A DNA stretch of 64,000 nucleotides. It comes from Desulfobacteraceae bacterium (GTDB taxonomy: Bacteria; Desulfobacterota; Desulfobacteria; Desulfobacterales; Desulfobacteraceae). The position numbers were made by a program, and so were the translations under genes. Below are positions 1 to 8,433 of this stretch, one piece after another. The DNA lies in NCBI GenBank assembly GCA_024225635.1, contig JAAEMK010000108.1, positions 1 through 64,000 on the forward strand, written 5' to 3'. The notes under the pieces are model-generated. The model saw only the letters and a list, made by a program, of their open reading frames with translations. It made no database searches and had not been told where the DNA came from. Position 1 is the first letter of the stretch. Every line of letters starts with the position of its first letter.

Positions 1-1
1 A

Positions 2-109
2 GCGGCAGAACGATTCTTCGAAAGCAAGCCAAGCAACATGTTTGATTGGCTCCTGAATGAGATGGATTCGCCCCCCAGGCCAAGAAGTAAAAGGAAATTA
101 GCTGCTTAG
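2..109 (+). CDS. C-terminal fragment of a protein, possibly a transposase
   Basis: An open frame enters from the left edge and ends at TAG 107-109, giving 35 residues. The tail is basic (SPPRPRSKRKLAA) after a stretch with AERFF and FDWLL. That layout resembles the C-termini of some transposases as I remember them, but the fragment is too short to assign. It lies in AT-richer DNA beside a decayed gspF piece, which fits a rearranged edge. Function is not established. Confidence 0.35.
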   Translation, partial: AAERFFESKPSNMFDWLLNEMDSPPRPRSKRKLAA

Positions 110-114
110 CAAAA

Positions 115-405
115 ATGGCCGATCTTATGATCAACCCCCAACTGTCAAATACGCTAACAAGAACTGTAATCTGGAAGAAATGGTTCAAGAAGCTGGATCC
201 TTTGGATATTCTCCGTACCGAGTTTAGCTCGAAACGTTTTAATTCGCACATTAAAAAACCGGATGGTTTTAGTTATTCCTTGGACGATAAGATTATTGCC
301 AAAAATGAAAACAGCGAAGCTATATTGAGATTGGTCAACATGGAATCTGGTACATTGCCCTTTAAAAAAATCATTTCACTCTATATCGGTGTTGGTGGGC
401 AATAG
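115..405 (+). CDS. small hypothetical protein, 96 aa
   Basis: This ORF starts 5 nt after the stop of the fragment at 2-109. The product is basic and Lys/Ile/Asn-rich, with no signal peptide, membrane segment or recognisable motif. There is no convincing Shine-Dalgarno before the ATG. The composition is AT-rich, unlike the GC-rich genes further right. It could be a remnant of the mobile element on its left or a chance ORF. Not recognised. Confidence 0.25.
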   Translation: MADLMINPQLSNTLTRTVIWKKWFKKLDPLDILRTEFSSKRFNSHIKKPDGFSYSLDDKIIAKNENSEAILRLVNMESGTLPFKKIISLYIGVGGQ

Positions 406-431
406 CTTCACGGAACCAGGCGCTTGAGAGG

Positions 432-522
432 GACCGAAGGGTACATGGCCAGGGCCTCGGCAAAACTCTTTCCTTTTATCTTGGAAAGGACGATGTTCAG
501 CGTCTTGGGCCTTGTCTGAGCA
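432..522 (-). pseudogene. decayed fragment of a gspF/pilC-type gene
   Basis: Read on the minus strand, this stretch encodes AQTRPKTLN followed by IVLSKIKGKSFAEALAMYPSV. The intact gspF/pilC-like gene at 5406-6641 has VAQTRSKAL followed by KKVLSKIKGSIEEGKSFAEA and LAMYPSV. The two agree at DNA level over about 90 bp (compare 6240-6345), apart from scattered changes and one 15-nt in-frame deletion that removes SIEEG. Similarity stops abruptly on both sides and no flanking frame continues the protein, so it is a relic and not a gene. Same orientation as the intact copy. Confidence 0.7.
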
Positions 523-598
523 TCATGCAGGATCTGCTGTTGGTTGTAGCTGTCACTAAATTCTTGACATTAATAATCTTAAACCGGTTAATGGCGCC

Positions 599-1468
599 AT
601 GGACAACAAGACCGAAATAGTGAACCAGGGTGTGGATTTCATTTTCGACCACCTTTTTGAAAAAATCCGCGTTGAAGAGATCGCCGATCACTGCTGCTTT
701 TCCCGGCATTACTTCAACCGGCTTTTCAAATCCGTGACCGGTGAGAGCATATATGGATTTGTCAGGCGGCTGCGCCTTGAGAGAGCGGCCTTTGAACTGA
801 TCAAATTTCCCCATCTCAGTATCACGGATGTTGCGGCGGAACAGGGGTACAGTTCATCGAATTTCTCAGTGCTGTTCAAAGGGCATTACGGCCTTTCCCC
901 TTCCCGGTTCCGGTCCGACCCGGGGCTGTCCCTGGACCCTGAAGCCCGCCCGGTTCTTGAACGAATCCGGGATCTTCAGCAAAACAGGCCGGAAACCCTG
1001 CTCAGCCAGATGGACCGGCAGATCTCAATTCAGACCATCCCGGATTTCAGGCTCGTATACCAGCGGTTCAAAGGCAATTACCAGGATCTTCCCCGTGCCT
1101 GGGCCACATTCTGTGAAGAGATGGAACACTTTTCTTTCGGATCTCCCATTGAATTTTACGGTATTTCCTATGATGATCCACTGATTGTCGGATCGCACAG
1201 GTGCCTGTACGATCTTTGTACCAGAATTACCGGATCAGCCCGGGCATGGGGTAAAAACCATCGAAAGATAAAGGGGGGTACCTACCTCTGCTATCGCTTT
1301 GACGGAAGGGCCGATGAATTGAAGCGGCTCTACAACGATCTGTTTGCCGTATGGATACCCCACCGGGGCCATATCATTGCGCCGGGCCCTTGTTTTGAAC
1401 GCTATTATCCGGCAACCGGTCCTGGCGGCCGCCTCCTGATGGACCTGTGCATCCCGGTCCTGACCTGA
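599..1468 (+). CDS. AraC-family regulator with GyrI-like effector domain
   Basis: 289 aa. The N-terminal third carries two AraC helix-turn-helix units: VEEIADHCCFSRHYFNRLFK, then ITDVAAEQGYSSSNFSVLFK ending in GLSPSRFR. The rest (about 130-289) has the GyrI-like small-molecule-binding layout, opening with IQTIPDFRLVYQRFKGNYQD. Proteins of this shape activate multidrug or stress genes upon ligand binding. The MATE efflux gene starts 83 bp downstream on the same strand, so it is the obvious candidate target (inference). The ATG at 599 is the first in frame; no strong Shine-Dalgarno is seen. Confidence 0.85.
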   Translation: MDNKTEIVNQGVDFIFDHLFEKIRVEEIADHCCFSRHYFNRLFKSVTGESIYGFVRRLRLERAAFELIKFPHLSITDVAAEQGYSSSNFSVLFKGHYGLSPSRFRSDPGLSLDPEARPVLERIRDLQQNRPETLLSQMDRQISIQTIPDFRLVYQRFKGNYQDLPRAWATFCEEMEHFSFGSPIEFYGISYDDPLIVGSHRCLYDLCTRITGSARAWGKNHRKIKGGTYLCYRFDGRADELKRLYNDLFAVWIPHRGHIIAPGPCFERYYPATGPGGRLLMDLCIPVLT

Positions 1469-1551
1469 AAACCTGAAAAAAGGCTCAAATTCAGAAGTAA
1501 TTCCGGTCTGCGTCAGATAGACTTCCCTGATTTTTACAAAGGAGCTCTATC

Positions 1552-2880
1552 TTGATGCAGAACAATTATCTTGAATCAAAACCCGCTGTCCAGTTTTTCT
1601 CCTATGCCATACCCGCCATTGTGGGGATGCTGCTCACCTCGGGGATGGTGATCATCGACGGCCTGTTCATCGGCAACATCATCGGGGAAACGGGGCTGGC
1701 CAGTGTAAACCTGACACTCCCGGTTCTCTACCTTTTTCTGGGCATCGCCATCATGACCGGTGCGGGCGGGGCAGTCAAGGCAGGCCATGCTCTGGGTGCC
1801 CAAAAGCCGGATCAGGCCAACAGGCACTTCTCATCCACCATTGGGCTGGCCGTCACCGGCGTCGTCCTTCTGACGGTCCTGTGCCTTGTTTTTCTGGAGC
1901 CGCTCCTGGACATGCTTAATACCGGTGAAATGCTGCGCCGGCCAGTTGAATCATACCTGGGCACCATCCTCTGGTTCTATCCGGCCATGATGATGAACAT
2001 CGTCTTCTCCATATTCCTCAGGGCCCAGGGCAATCCTGGTCTTTCCCTGTTGTTCGGGGTGACCGGCAACCTGCTGAACCTGGTCCTGGACTATCTGATG
2101 ATACCCCGCTGGAGGCTTCCCGGGGCGGCACTGGCATCCGGGATTTCGGTGATGATTCCCATGGGCTGCGGTATTGCCTACTTTCTGTCAGGGCGTTCGG
2201 TATTGCGGTTTGTAAAATTCCCATGGGACTTTCGGGAGATGGGGCAGATCCTGTTCAACGGATCATCGGAAATGATCGGGCAGCTCTCCATCGGTGTGAC
2301 CACCTGGATATTCAATATTACGATTCTGTCCCGCATGGGGATTGACGGGGTGGCGGCCTATACCATCGTGGGATATACGGCATTTGTCCAGTTCATGATC
2401 GTTACGGGTTTTGCATCCGGCCTGGCTCCCATTGTCGGGTACAGTTACGGGGCCGGCAAGACCGGTCATATTAAACGAATCATGACAATCGCCCTTGCCT
2501 CGGGATTCATCAGCGGTGTCATCTGCTGGGCGGCCATCCTGTTCTCATCAGAAACCATTGCGGCCCTGTTCGCTCCGGAAAACGGCAACATCATGCGCTT
2601 GGCCTCCTCCGGCTTCAGTCTTTTTGCCTCGGGCTTTATGTTGAACGGGTTCAACATCCTGATCACCGCCTATTTTACATCCATCGGGAACGCAGGGGTA
2701 TCTGCCCTGATCGCTTCCCTGCGGGGACTGCTGCTGATCAATCTCTTTGTCCTGATCCTTCCCGGATTTTTAGGCGATGCCGGGATCTGGCTCAGTTTTC
2801 CCCTGGCAGAACTTGCGACCTTGATCTTTGCCGTCCTCTTTCTGATAAAAACCGGCTTGCCGGAGAATGCACAAAATTGA
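1552..2880 (+). CDS. MATE-family efflux pump
   Basis: 442 aa, almost entirely hydrophobic, with about 12 predicted membrane segments in two similar halves, as in MATE (multi antimicrobial extrusion) Na+/H+-drug antiporters. Typical pieces are FLIGNIIGETGLASVNLTLP near the start and GVAAYTIVGYTAFVQF in the second half. The start is TTG 1552 or ATG 1555; AAGGAG at 1539-1544 fits either. It follows the AraC-GyrI regulator and is probably under its control. The substrate cannot be told from sequence. Confidence 0.9.
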   Translation: MMQNNYLESKPAVQFFSYAIPAIVGMLLTSGMVIIDGLFIGNIIGETGLASVNLTLPVLYLFLGIAIMTGAGGAVKAGHALGAQKPDQANRHFSSTIGLAVTGVVLLTVLCLVFLEPLLDMLNTGEMLRRPVESYLGTILWFYPAMMMNIVFSIFLRAQGNPGLSLLFGVTGNLLNLVLDYLMIPRWRLPGAALASGISVMIPMGCGIAYFLSGRSVLRFVKFPWDFREMGQILFNGSSEMIGQLSIGVTTWIFNITILSRMGIDGVAAYTIVGYTAFVQFMIVTGFASGLAPIVGYSYGAGKTGHIKRIMTIALASGFISGVICWAAILFSSETIAALFAPENGNIMRLASSGFSLFASGFMLNGFNILITAYFTSIGNAGVSALIASLRGLLLINLFVLILPGFLGDAGIWLSFPLAELATLIFAVLFLIKTGLPENAQN

Positions 2881-2910
2881 ACCTTGAATTTTTGAAGCCG
2901 GGATCGTACA

Positions 2911-2940
2911 TTGCCGGTAAAACACCTTAAAAAATATAAT
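2911..2940 (+). promoter_or_regulatory. candidate sigma-70 promoter for the agmatine deiminase-type gene
   Basis: TTGCCG (2911-2916), an 18-nt spacer and a perfect TATAAT (2935-2940), about 70 bp before the ATG at 3008. Assigned by eye; spacing and the -10 are good, the -35 matches 4 of 6. Confidence 0.45.
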
Positions 2941-3007
2941 TGGTACGCCTGAATGAAAAAATCGGGGAGGGTTGACCCTTTTTCAGCCCCTCAAAGGAAT
3001 AATTATC

Positions 3008-4129
3008 ATGCTATCAAGACGCCATTTTATACAATTAACGACGATGCTCGGAGTCAATATGTTTCTTCCTGTTTTAAATGTTCACGCTTCAGACCGGCCT
3101 GGCTGCAATAAGTGGTTCATGCCGGACGAAGGTGAGCCCCATAAACGTACCTGGATGGCTTTTATTGCCAGTTATAATATTTGGGAAGAGAGGCAGGTTC
3201 CGGAGGTTCAACGTAATCTGGCAGACATTGCCAAAACGATCGCAAAGTATGAACCGGTATCCATGCTTGTAAGAAAAAAAGATTATGATATCGCCGTAAG
3301 ACTTATTGGAGGGGTGGATGAGCATCGTTATCCCATTGAGCTGATTGAGTTCAATATGAATGATTTATGGGTGCGGGATACAGGCCCCACCTTTGTCATC
3401 AATGAAAAAGGTCAAAAATCCGCTGTCAATTTTAACTTTAACGGATGGGGAGAAGATCAAGACCATGAACTTGATGCACAAGTCGCTGACTTTGTGGCAA
3501 AGACGGCTGGTGCCCCCACTATTCGTACCGATTTAATCCTGGAAGGCGGCTGCTTCGAAATTGATGGCCACGGAACGGCTATTATGTCGGAAAGCTGCAT
3601 ACTCAATGACAATCGCAACCCAAACAAAAGTAAAAAAGAAGTTGAATATGAATTAAAAAAGCTGCTTGGACTGGAAAAAATCATTTGGTTAAAAGGAATT
3701 AAGGGCAAGGACATTACAGACGGGCACACTGATTTTTATGCGCGTTTTGCCAGACCCGGTGTGGTGATAGTCAGTCGTGATACTGACAAATCGTCCCATG
3801 ATTACAAAATAACACGTGAAAATATCGACATTCTTCAATCATCAACAGATGCCGGGGACAATTCCTTGAACCTTATTATTATTGATACGCCATGGGATAT
3901 CAATACGCGTTTTGGAACAAAAGATTTTGCAGCGGGTTATGTAGGATACTATGTATGCAATGGCGCGGTTGTCATGCAGAAATTCGGCGACAAAAAAGCC
4001 GACGCTGCCGCCAGACAAAAAATATCCAAAGCGTTTCCCAATCACCGCATTGAGCAAATAGCCATTGACGGTATTGCCAGTGGTGGAGGAAGTATACACT
4101 GTACGACCCAGCAAGAACCCAAGGCATAG
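3008..4129 (+). CDS. Tat-exported agmatine deiminase / PPAD-family protein
   Basis: 373 aa from the ATG at 3008, which has AAAGGAA about 9 nt upstream; a longer frame to 2972 lacks this. The N-terminus has a twin-arginine motif (SRRHFIQL), a hydrophobic stretch and a likely cut after VHA, so export by Tat is expected. Family motifs are WVRDTGPTFV, LEGGCFEIDGHGT, ITDGHTDFYARF and the C-terminal GGGSIHCTTQQEP with the catalytic Cys. The family hydrolyses agmatine to N-carbamoylputrescine, or deiminates peptidyl-arginine. Export argues for an extracellular or periplasmic substrate. The gene is AT-richer than the core genes. Confidence 0.85.
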   Translation: MLSRRHFIQLTTMLGVNMFLPVLNVHASDRPGCNKWFMPDEGEPHKRTWMAFIASYNIWEERQVPEVQRNLADIAKTIAKYEPVSMLVRKKDYDIAVRLIGGVDEHRYPIELIEFNMNDLWVRDTGPTFVINEKGQKSAVNFNFNGWGEDQDHELDAQVADFVAKTAGAPTIRTDLILEGGCFEIDGHGTAIMSESCILNDNRNPNKSKKEVEYELKKLLGLEKIIWLKGIKGKDITDGHTDFYARFARPGVVIVSRDTDKSSHDYKITRENIDILQSSTDAGDNSLNLIIIDTPWDINTRFGTKDFAAGYVGYYVCNGAVVMQKFGDKKADAAARQKISKAFPNHRIEQIAIDGIASGGGSIHCTTQQEPKA

Positions 4130-4593
4130 CCCCTGTGTCAGGAAAAAAGCAACAACCTTTTTCCTTGACGATCTGATTTAAATCTGCGATGTCTATTTTA
4201 TAGACACTTTCAAAAAGCTCCTTAAAAAAACAAAATCTGTAACGGTACAAGGATGGAAATACAAGGTCATAAGTAGCTAACCGGGTTGCCGTCAGTTTTT
4301 TTTAAGTCAATGCTGGCAAATGGAAAACATTTAAATTTTGGAATTATCCAGGCTTCCGGATACCATTACAAACTGCGTGATTCAGCCAGAGGCCACCACC
4401 ATAAGGCGGGACAACAGCAAAATTAACCTGGGCGATCTAGTCCAATTCATGTTTTTTATGTCAACTGGTACCATAATTTTCTCCCGCTTTAGGTCGGGAG
4501 CCAAATTTTGCAGCAGGAAAGGTTGAATTTTGTCAAAATGAATTGCCGAGACTGACAGTAAAACCTTACAAGTAAAAAAAAAGGAGAAAATCA
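4130..4593 (+). other. 464-bp AT-rich intergenic region, no gene seen
   Basis: No convincing ORF. A weak hairpin with A-rich and T-rich arms (about 4139-4166) could terminate the preceding gene. A 6-bp stem (CTCCCG/CGGGAG, 4481-4500) lies about 95 bp before the next start codon. A run of A followed by GGAG (4583-4587) is the ribosome binding site of the TRL-like gene. No clear promoter could be assigned. Confidence 0.4.
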
Positions 4594-4887
4594 ATGAAAA
4601 GGCTGATTATTGTAAGTTTGGCTCTGGTTATGTTTGGAATTTCAGGATGTGCATATATGAATGTTAAAGCACCTCTGGATGAAGATCTGAATCAAACAAC
4701 CATGGGCACCAGGACAGGTGAGGCAAGCGCTCAGTCAGTGCTGTGGCTTGTTGCCTGGGGTGATGCAAGTACAAGAGCCGCTGCGACTAATGGCAACATA
4801 TCTGTAATCAATCATATGGATGTCCAAGTTCAAAGCTATGTATTCGGGCTTTATTCCAAAAAGACTGTCATCGTATATGGCGATTGA
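4594..4887 (+). CDS. TRL-like small lipoprotein
   Basis: 97 aa. A lipoprotein signal (MKRLIIVSLALVMFGISGC) puts the acylated Cys at 19. The mature part matches the TRL-like family pattern: APLDEDL-x-T near the start, a central W-x-GDAS-x-AA-x-NG run, and a final VIVYG. The function of this family is unknown; members often occur as tandem envelope lipoproteins. A strong site (AAGGAGAAAATCA) precedes the ATG. The second family member follows at 4934. Confidence 0.7.
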   Translation: MKRLIIVSLALVMFGISGCAYMNVKAPLDEDLNQTTMGTRTGEASAQSVLWLVAWGDASTRAAATNGNISVINHMDVQVQSYVFGLYSKKTVIVYGD

Positions 4888-4933
4888 TTGATTGACATCC
4901 ACCGACTTTAAGACAAACCGGGAGGATACAAAA

Positions 4934-5254
4934 ATGAGACTGTCATATTTATGCATGACAATGTTTGCAGCTATTTTTTTTCTTACCGGGTGCGGGAGGC
5001 CGACGGGAATATTATATACTCATATTACAAAACCTCTTGATACCAATATGTCACAAACACCTAGTGGTGTAAACAGTGCAGAAGGTGACATAAAGCACTT
5101 GACTATTTATAATATCAGCGTTTTGTGGGATTCAAATGCTATTGGAGATATAGCAAAAAACAGTGGTCTGGAAACCGTGTATTATGCAGACCTTGAAGAA
5201 TTAAATGTTTTAGGGGTCTGGAAACAATATACCATTCATATTTATGGCAAGTAA
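4934..5254 (+). CDS. second TRL-like small lipoprotein
   Basis: 106 aa from ATG 4934, chosen because GGGAGGAT lies 8 nt upstream; the frame is open back to 4892 without such a site. Lipobox FLTGC. It shares the TRL-like layout with its neighbour: KPLDTNMSQT, then SVLWDSNAIGDIAKNSG, then YADLEELNVLG and a final YTIHIYGK. The two differ strongly in detail, so the duplication is old. Both are probably outer-membrane or periplasmic lipoproteins of unknown role. Confidence 0.7.
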   Translation: MRLSYLCMTMFAAIFFLTGCGRPTGILYTHITKPLDTNMSQTPSGVNSAEGDIKHLTIYNISVLWDSNAIGDIAKNSGLETVYYADLEELNVLGVWKQYTIHIYGK

Positions 5255-5405
5255 GAATACAAGTGGAATAAAAATCTAAGGCGGTACAGATAACGCATAA
5301 AATCCTGACTAACAGAGGTGTTAACATTTTTACCGTCGCCCCTCTTGATTGAGAGGATCGGGAAAAGACCACAGCACTTCTGCGAAGGCCTACGCCTTTG
5401 GCACC

Positions 5406-6641
5406 TTACTTCACCAGCTGGTTCATCTCAAAGATGGGCAGGCAGACGGAAAGCACGATGAACCCCACCACCCCTCCCATGACAAGGATGATCAGGGGCT
5501 CCAGGAGCGCCGTCATGGCGGTCACGGAGGACTCCACCTCCCGTTCATAGAGATCGGCGGTTTTTTCCAGCATCTTTTCCAGCTGGCCGCTCTTCTCCCC
5601 AATCTTGATCATCTCCACGGCGAGGGGGGGAAAGACCCGTTCCGCTTCCAGGGATACCCCAAGCTCCCCGCCCTGCTCCACATCCTTGGCCGCCCGGGAG
5701 ATGATGGCCGAGATCACCCGGTTGCCCGCAGTGGACTTGGAGATCCCCAGGGCCGTGAGCATGGGAACGCCGTTGGCGAGAAGTGAGGCTAGGATTCTTG
5801 CAAATCTTGCGGCGGCGAGTTTTTTCAGCATCTCCCCAAGCTTGGGGGTCAGGAACAGAGTATTGTCGATGATATAAGCCCCTTTTTCGGTTCTTGCCAT
5901 GGCGTAGATAATAATGCCTATGGAGACCGGCACCATGAGCACCACCCACCAGAACTTTTTGAGGAACGAACTCACCGAGATGAGAAACAGGGTGGGACCG
6001 GGCAGGGTCTGGTTCATGTCTGAAAAGATCGAAATGATTCCCGGCACGATATAGGCCAGAAGGAACAGGAGCACCAGGGTACCGACAATGGCCATGAGCA
6101 CGGGATAGGCCAGGGATGCCTGGATCTTCTTCTTTGTTTCCTCCCGCTTTTCCGTGATGTCGGCAAGGCGCTCCAGCACGATCTCAAGGGTGCCGGAGGA
6201 CTCTCCCGCCCGTATCATGTTGACGTAGATGGACGAGAAGACCGACGGGTACATGGCCAGGGCCTCGGCAAAGCTCTTTCCCTCCTCGATGGAGCCCTTT
6301 ATCTTGGATAGGACCTTTTTCAGCGCCTTGGACCTTGTCTGGGCAACCAGGCTTGAAACAGCGGAGATCAACGGGAATCCCGCCGAGAGAAGGGTGGAAA
6401 GCTGGCGGGTCACCATGGCGAGCTCCGCGTTTTTGATGCGGCCAAAGAGAAAGGAGCCCGGCAGGGAAAGCTGGGACATGGTGCCGTTCCCGGACCGCTC
6501 CGAATCGACCTCAACAATGGAAGTGGGATAAATGCGCTTTTCCCTCAGCCGCGTCCTTGCCGAAACAAGGCTTTCGGCATCGATGATACCGGTCTTTTTC
6601 TTCCCCCTGCTGTCAAGGGCCTTGTATTCATAAACAGGCAT
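5406..6641 (-). CDS. type II secretion / type IV pilus inner-membrane platform protein (GspF/PilC)
   Basis: 411 aa. It starts MPVYEYKALDSRGKKKTGII and contains the duplicated T2SF domain, with the first copy near 70-195 (MVTRQLSTLLSAGFPLISAV, MIRAGESSGTLEIVL) and the second near 275-395 (ASLLANGVPMLTALGISKS, MIKIGEKSGQLEKML). Three membrane segments are visible. The protein forms the platform on which the pilus or pseudopilus ATPase acts. It stands alone, more than 27 kb from the pilMNOPQ block, so whether it serves pili or a type II secretion system is open. A relic of a related gene lies at 432-522. Confidence 0.9.
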   Translation of the reverse strand: MPVYEYKALDSRGKKKTGIIDAESLVSARTRLREKRIYPTSIVEVDSERSGNGTMSQLSLPGSFLFGRIKNAELAMVTRQLSTLLSAGFPLISAVSSLVAQTRSKALKKVLSKIKGSIEEGKSFAEALAMYPSVFSSIYVNMIRAGESSGTLEIVLERLADITEKREETKKKIQASLAYPVLMAIVGTLVLLFLLAYIVPGIISIFSDMNQTLPGPTLFLISVSSFLKKFWWVVLMVPVSIGIIIYAMARTEKGAYIIDNTLFLTPKLGEMLKKLAAARFARILASLLANGVPMLTALGISKSTAGNRVISAIISRAAKDVEQGGELGVSLEAERVFPPLAVEMIKIGEKSGQLEKMLEKTADLYEREVESSVTAMTALLEPLIILVMGGVVGFIVLSVCLPIFEMNQLVK

Positions 6642-6760
6642 GGATTTTCTCTGAAGTTAATAGGGTCATTGATGGCTTTTCTCTTTTTAAGCATAAGTAA
6701 TAGTTAAAGGAAAAACCTACACAAAAAAAGGGGTTATGTAAACCGATTTCTTGTTTTTCC

Positions 6761-6788
6761 TTGACACATGCCCCCATGGAAATATAGG
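6761..6788 (+). promoter_or_regulatory. candidate sigma-70 promoter for the AraC-LysE pair
   Basis: A perfect TTGACA (6761-6766), a 16-nt spacer and TATAGG (6783-6788). It points to the AraC gene and leaves a leader of about 65 nt that contains a 7-codon ORF. Confidence 0.45.
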
Positions 6789-6838
6789 GAGTGTAACTGT
6801 TGCTGACATTCAGAAAAACGGAGAAGAAGGAACTCAAA

Positions 6839-6862
6839 ATGACAACACCGGAAGACAAATGA
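6839..6862 (+). CDS. possible 7-aa leader peptide overlapping the AraC start
   Basis: ATG 6839 has the best ribosome binding site in this leader (GAAGG 6826-6830, 8-nt spacing) and opens MTTPEDK, then stops at TGA 6860-6862. That stop overlaps the AraC start codon 6859-6861 as ATGA. Either it is a translationally coupled leader, or the true AraC N-terminus is here and a frame change (real or a sequencing error) separates it from the rest. Confidence 0.3.
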   Translation: MTTPEDK

Positions 6863-7665
6863 ACCGGGAATTTTTCCACAGGGACCCGGCCCTCCCCTTT
6901 GCCGAGTGCCGCTATACCACGAACAGCGGACGGCACTACAAGCCCCACATGCACCAAACCTTCAGCATCGGGGGCATCGACCGGGGGGAGGTGATCTACC
7001 AGGTCAACGGCCGGCCCGCCCGTCTCAGGCCCGGCACCCTTGCCCTCATCAATCCGGAACTGCTCCACTCCTGCAACCCCACCCGGTCAGCCAGGCGCAG
7101 TTACTACATGCTCTACCTCACCGTGGAGTGGTGCCTCAAACTACAGCAGTCCCTGTGGCAAACAGACACTTTTCACCCGGTAACAGCCGTTGCCCTGGAA
7201 GACGAACGGTTGTACCGGCAGTACATAGACCTCATGGAATTGATGACACAAAAGGGGGAGGCACTTGAAAAGGAGCAGCTCCTGGCTGAACTTGCAGGGG
7301 CCGTATTTACAAGGGCCTGCGAACATGGAAAAAAAACAGACCGCCCTGCCCTGGATATAACACCGGTAAAGCGGCTGTTGGGTAAAGACCTTGACCGGGA
7401 ACTGACCCTGGCCCAGCTTGCCGAAAACCTCCGGGCCAACCCCTACACCCTGCTCAGGCAGTTCAAGCGGGCCACGGGATTGACGCCCCACGCCTACAGG
7501 ATGAACTGCCGGATCGAGCGGGCCAGGCAACTCCTGCAACAGGGGATGGAAGTGTCCCAGGTTGCCCTGGAAAGCGGTTTTTACGACCAGAGCCACTTCC
7601 ACCGCCATTTCAAGGCCATGACCACGGTGACCCCCAAAGAGTACCAGGTCAATTTTATACAATAA
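6859..7665 (+). CDS. AraC-family transcriptional regulator (cupin plus HTH)
   Basis: 268 aa from ATG 6859. The N-terminal half is an AraC-type cupin (HYKPHMHQTFSIGGIDRGEV, then LRPGTLALINPELLHSCNP). The C-terminal 100 residues hold the two HTH units (LTLAQLAENLRANPYTLLRQ, then MEVSQVALESGFYDQSHFHR) and the family ending TPKEYQ. The frame is open upstream to 6751, but that part contains the promoter and leader. A LysE-type exporter gene begins 57 bp downstream; this pairing is common and suggests that the regulator senses and exports an amino acid or similar metabolite (inference). Confidence 0.85.
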   Translation: MNREFFHRDPALPFAECRYTTNSGRHYKPHMHQTFSIGGIDRGEVIYQVNGRPARLRPGTLALINPELLHSCNPTRSARRSYYMLYLTVEWCLKLQQSLWQTDTFHPVTAVALEDERLYRQYIDLMELMTQKGEALEKEQLLAELAGAVFTRACEHGKKTDRPALDITPVKRLLGKDLDRELTLAQLAENLRANPYTLLRQFKRATGLTPHAYRMNCRIERARQLLQQGMEVSQVALESGFYDQSHFHRHFKAMTTVTPKEYQVNFIQ

Positions 7666-7722
7666 CCCCGTACCGCAAAGGGGCTATGGTGTTGCTTAAA
7701 AAAATAAAAGGAGAAGCAACCC

Positions 7723-8337
7723 ATGGAATTTTTAATTATCGCATCCACCCATTTCCTGGCGCTCCTGAGCCCGGGACCCGATTTTTTTCTTATCCTGCAA
7801 ACAGCCCTGCGGCTGCCCCTGCGTTACGCCTTTGCCGTGTGCGCCGGCATTGCCTCGGCAAACGCGGTTTATCTCGCCATTGCCGTGGCGGGCCTCGAGG
7901 CGGTAAAAGAGATGACCCTCCTGATGCTCGTCCTGAAGTACCTTGGCGGGGCCTACCTGGTTTACATCGGCGTGCTCCTGGTCAAGGCCCCCAAACGCGC
8001 CCTGGACGGAACAGGAGCCGGGAGGACGGGTTTTCTCCATGCCAGAAGCATGAAACAGCAGTTCGCCATCGGCTTCATGTCCGGGATACTCAATCCCAAA
8101 AACGCGGTGTTCTATCTCTCCCTGTTTACCGTGATGGTCTCCCCGGCAACGGGGATTGGCCTTCGCATACTCTACGCCTGCTGGATGACGGGTATCGTTC
8201 TGTTCTGGGATATGGGGGTGGCGGTCATGATGGGGAACCCGGCCGTGAAACAGCGGCTGGGGCGATGGATCTTCGGCATCGAAAAAGTTTCCGGCGCCGT
8301 GCTGACCCTCTTTGGCATCCTGCTTACCATCCGCTAG
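7723..8337 (+). CDS. LysE/RhtB-family amino-acid exporter
   Basis: 204 aa with about six membrane segments. It opens with the family signature LALLSPGPDFFLILQTALR and has GFMSGILNPKNAVFYLSLF in the middle, which holds the conserved NPK. These proteins export amino acids or homoserine lactone-like compounds across the inner membrane. AAAAGGAG precedes the ATG with good spacing. It is paired with the AraC gene on its left. The substrate is unknown. Confidence 0.9.
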   Translation: MEFLIIASTHFLALLSPGPDFFLILQTALRLPLRYAFAVCAGIASANAVYLAIAVAGLEAVKEMTLLMLVLKYLGGAYLVYIGVLLVKAPKRALDGTGAGRTGFLHARSMKQQFAIGFMSGILNPKNAVFYLSLFTVMVSPATGIGLRILYACWMTGIVLFWDMGVAVMMGNPAVKQRLGRWIFGIEKVSGAVLTLFGILLTIR

Positions 8338-8360
8338 GATTTCCGGGGAATGGCCCAACT

Positions 8361-8425
8361 GGCTGCCGGGCAAGGGTCAAAACCCGGCAGCCGCGATCCC
8401 CGGCCGGTTCAACGGCCGGGGATCG
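8361..8425. terminator. two tandem hairpins between convergent genes
   Basis: Hairpin 1: GGCTGCCGGG (8361-8370) pairs perfectly with 8383-8392 around a 12-nt loop. Hairpin 2: a 13-bp perfect stem 8394-8406 / 8413-8425 with a 6-nt loop. They lie between the LysE gene (plus) and iorB (minus). There is no long T-run on either side, so they may block transcription as structure rather than act as textbook intrinsic terminators. Confidence 0.6.
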
Positions 8426-8433
8426 TGGCGATT

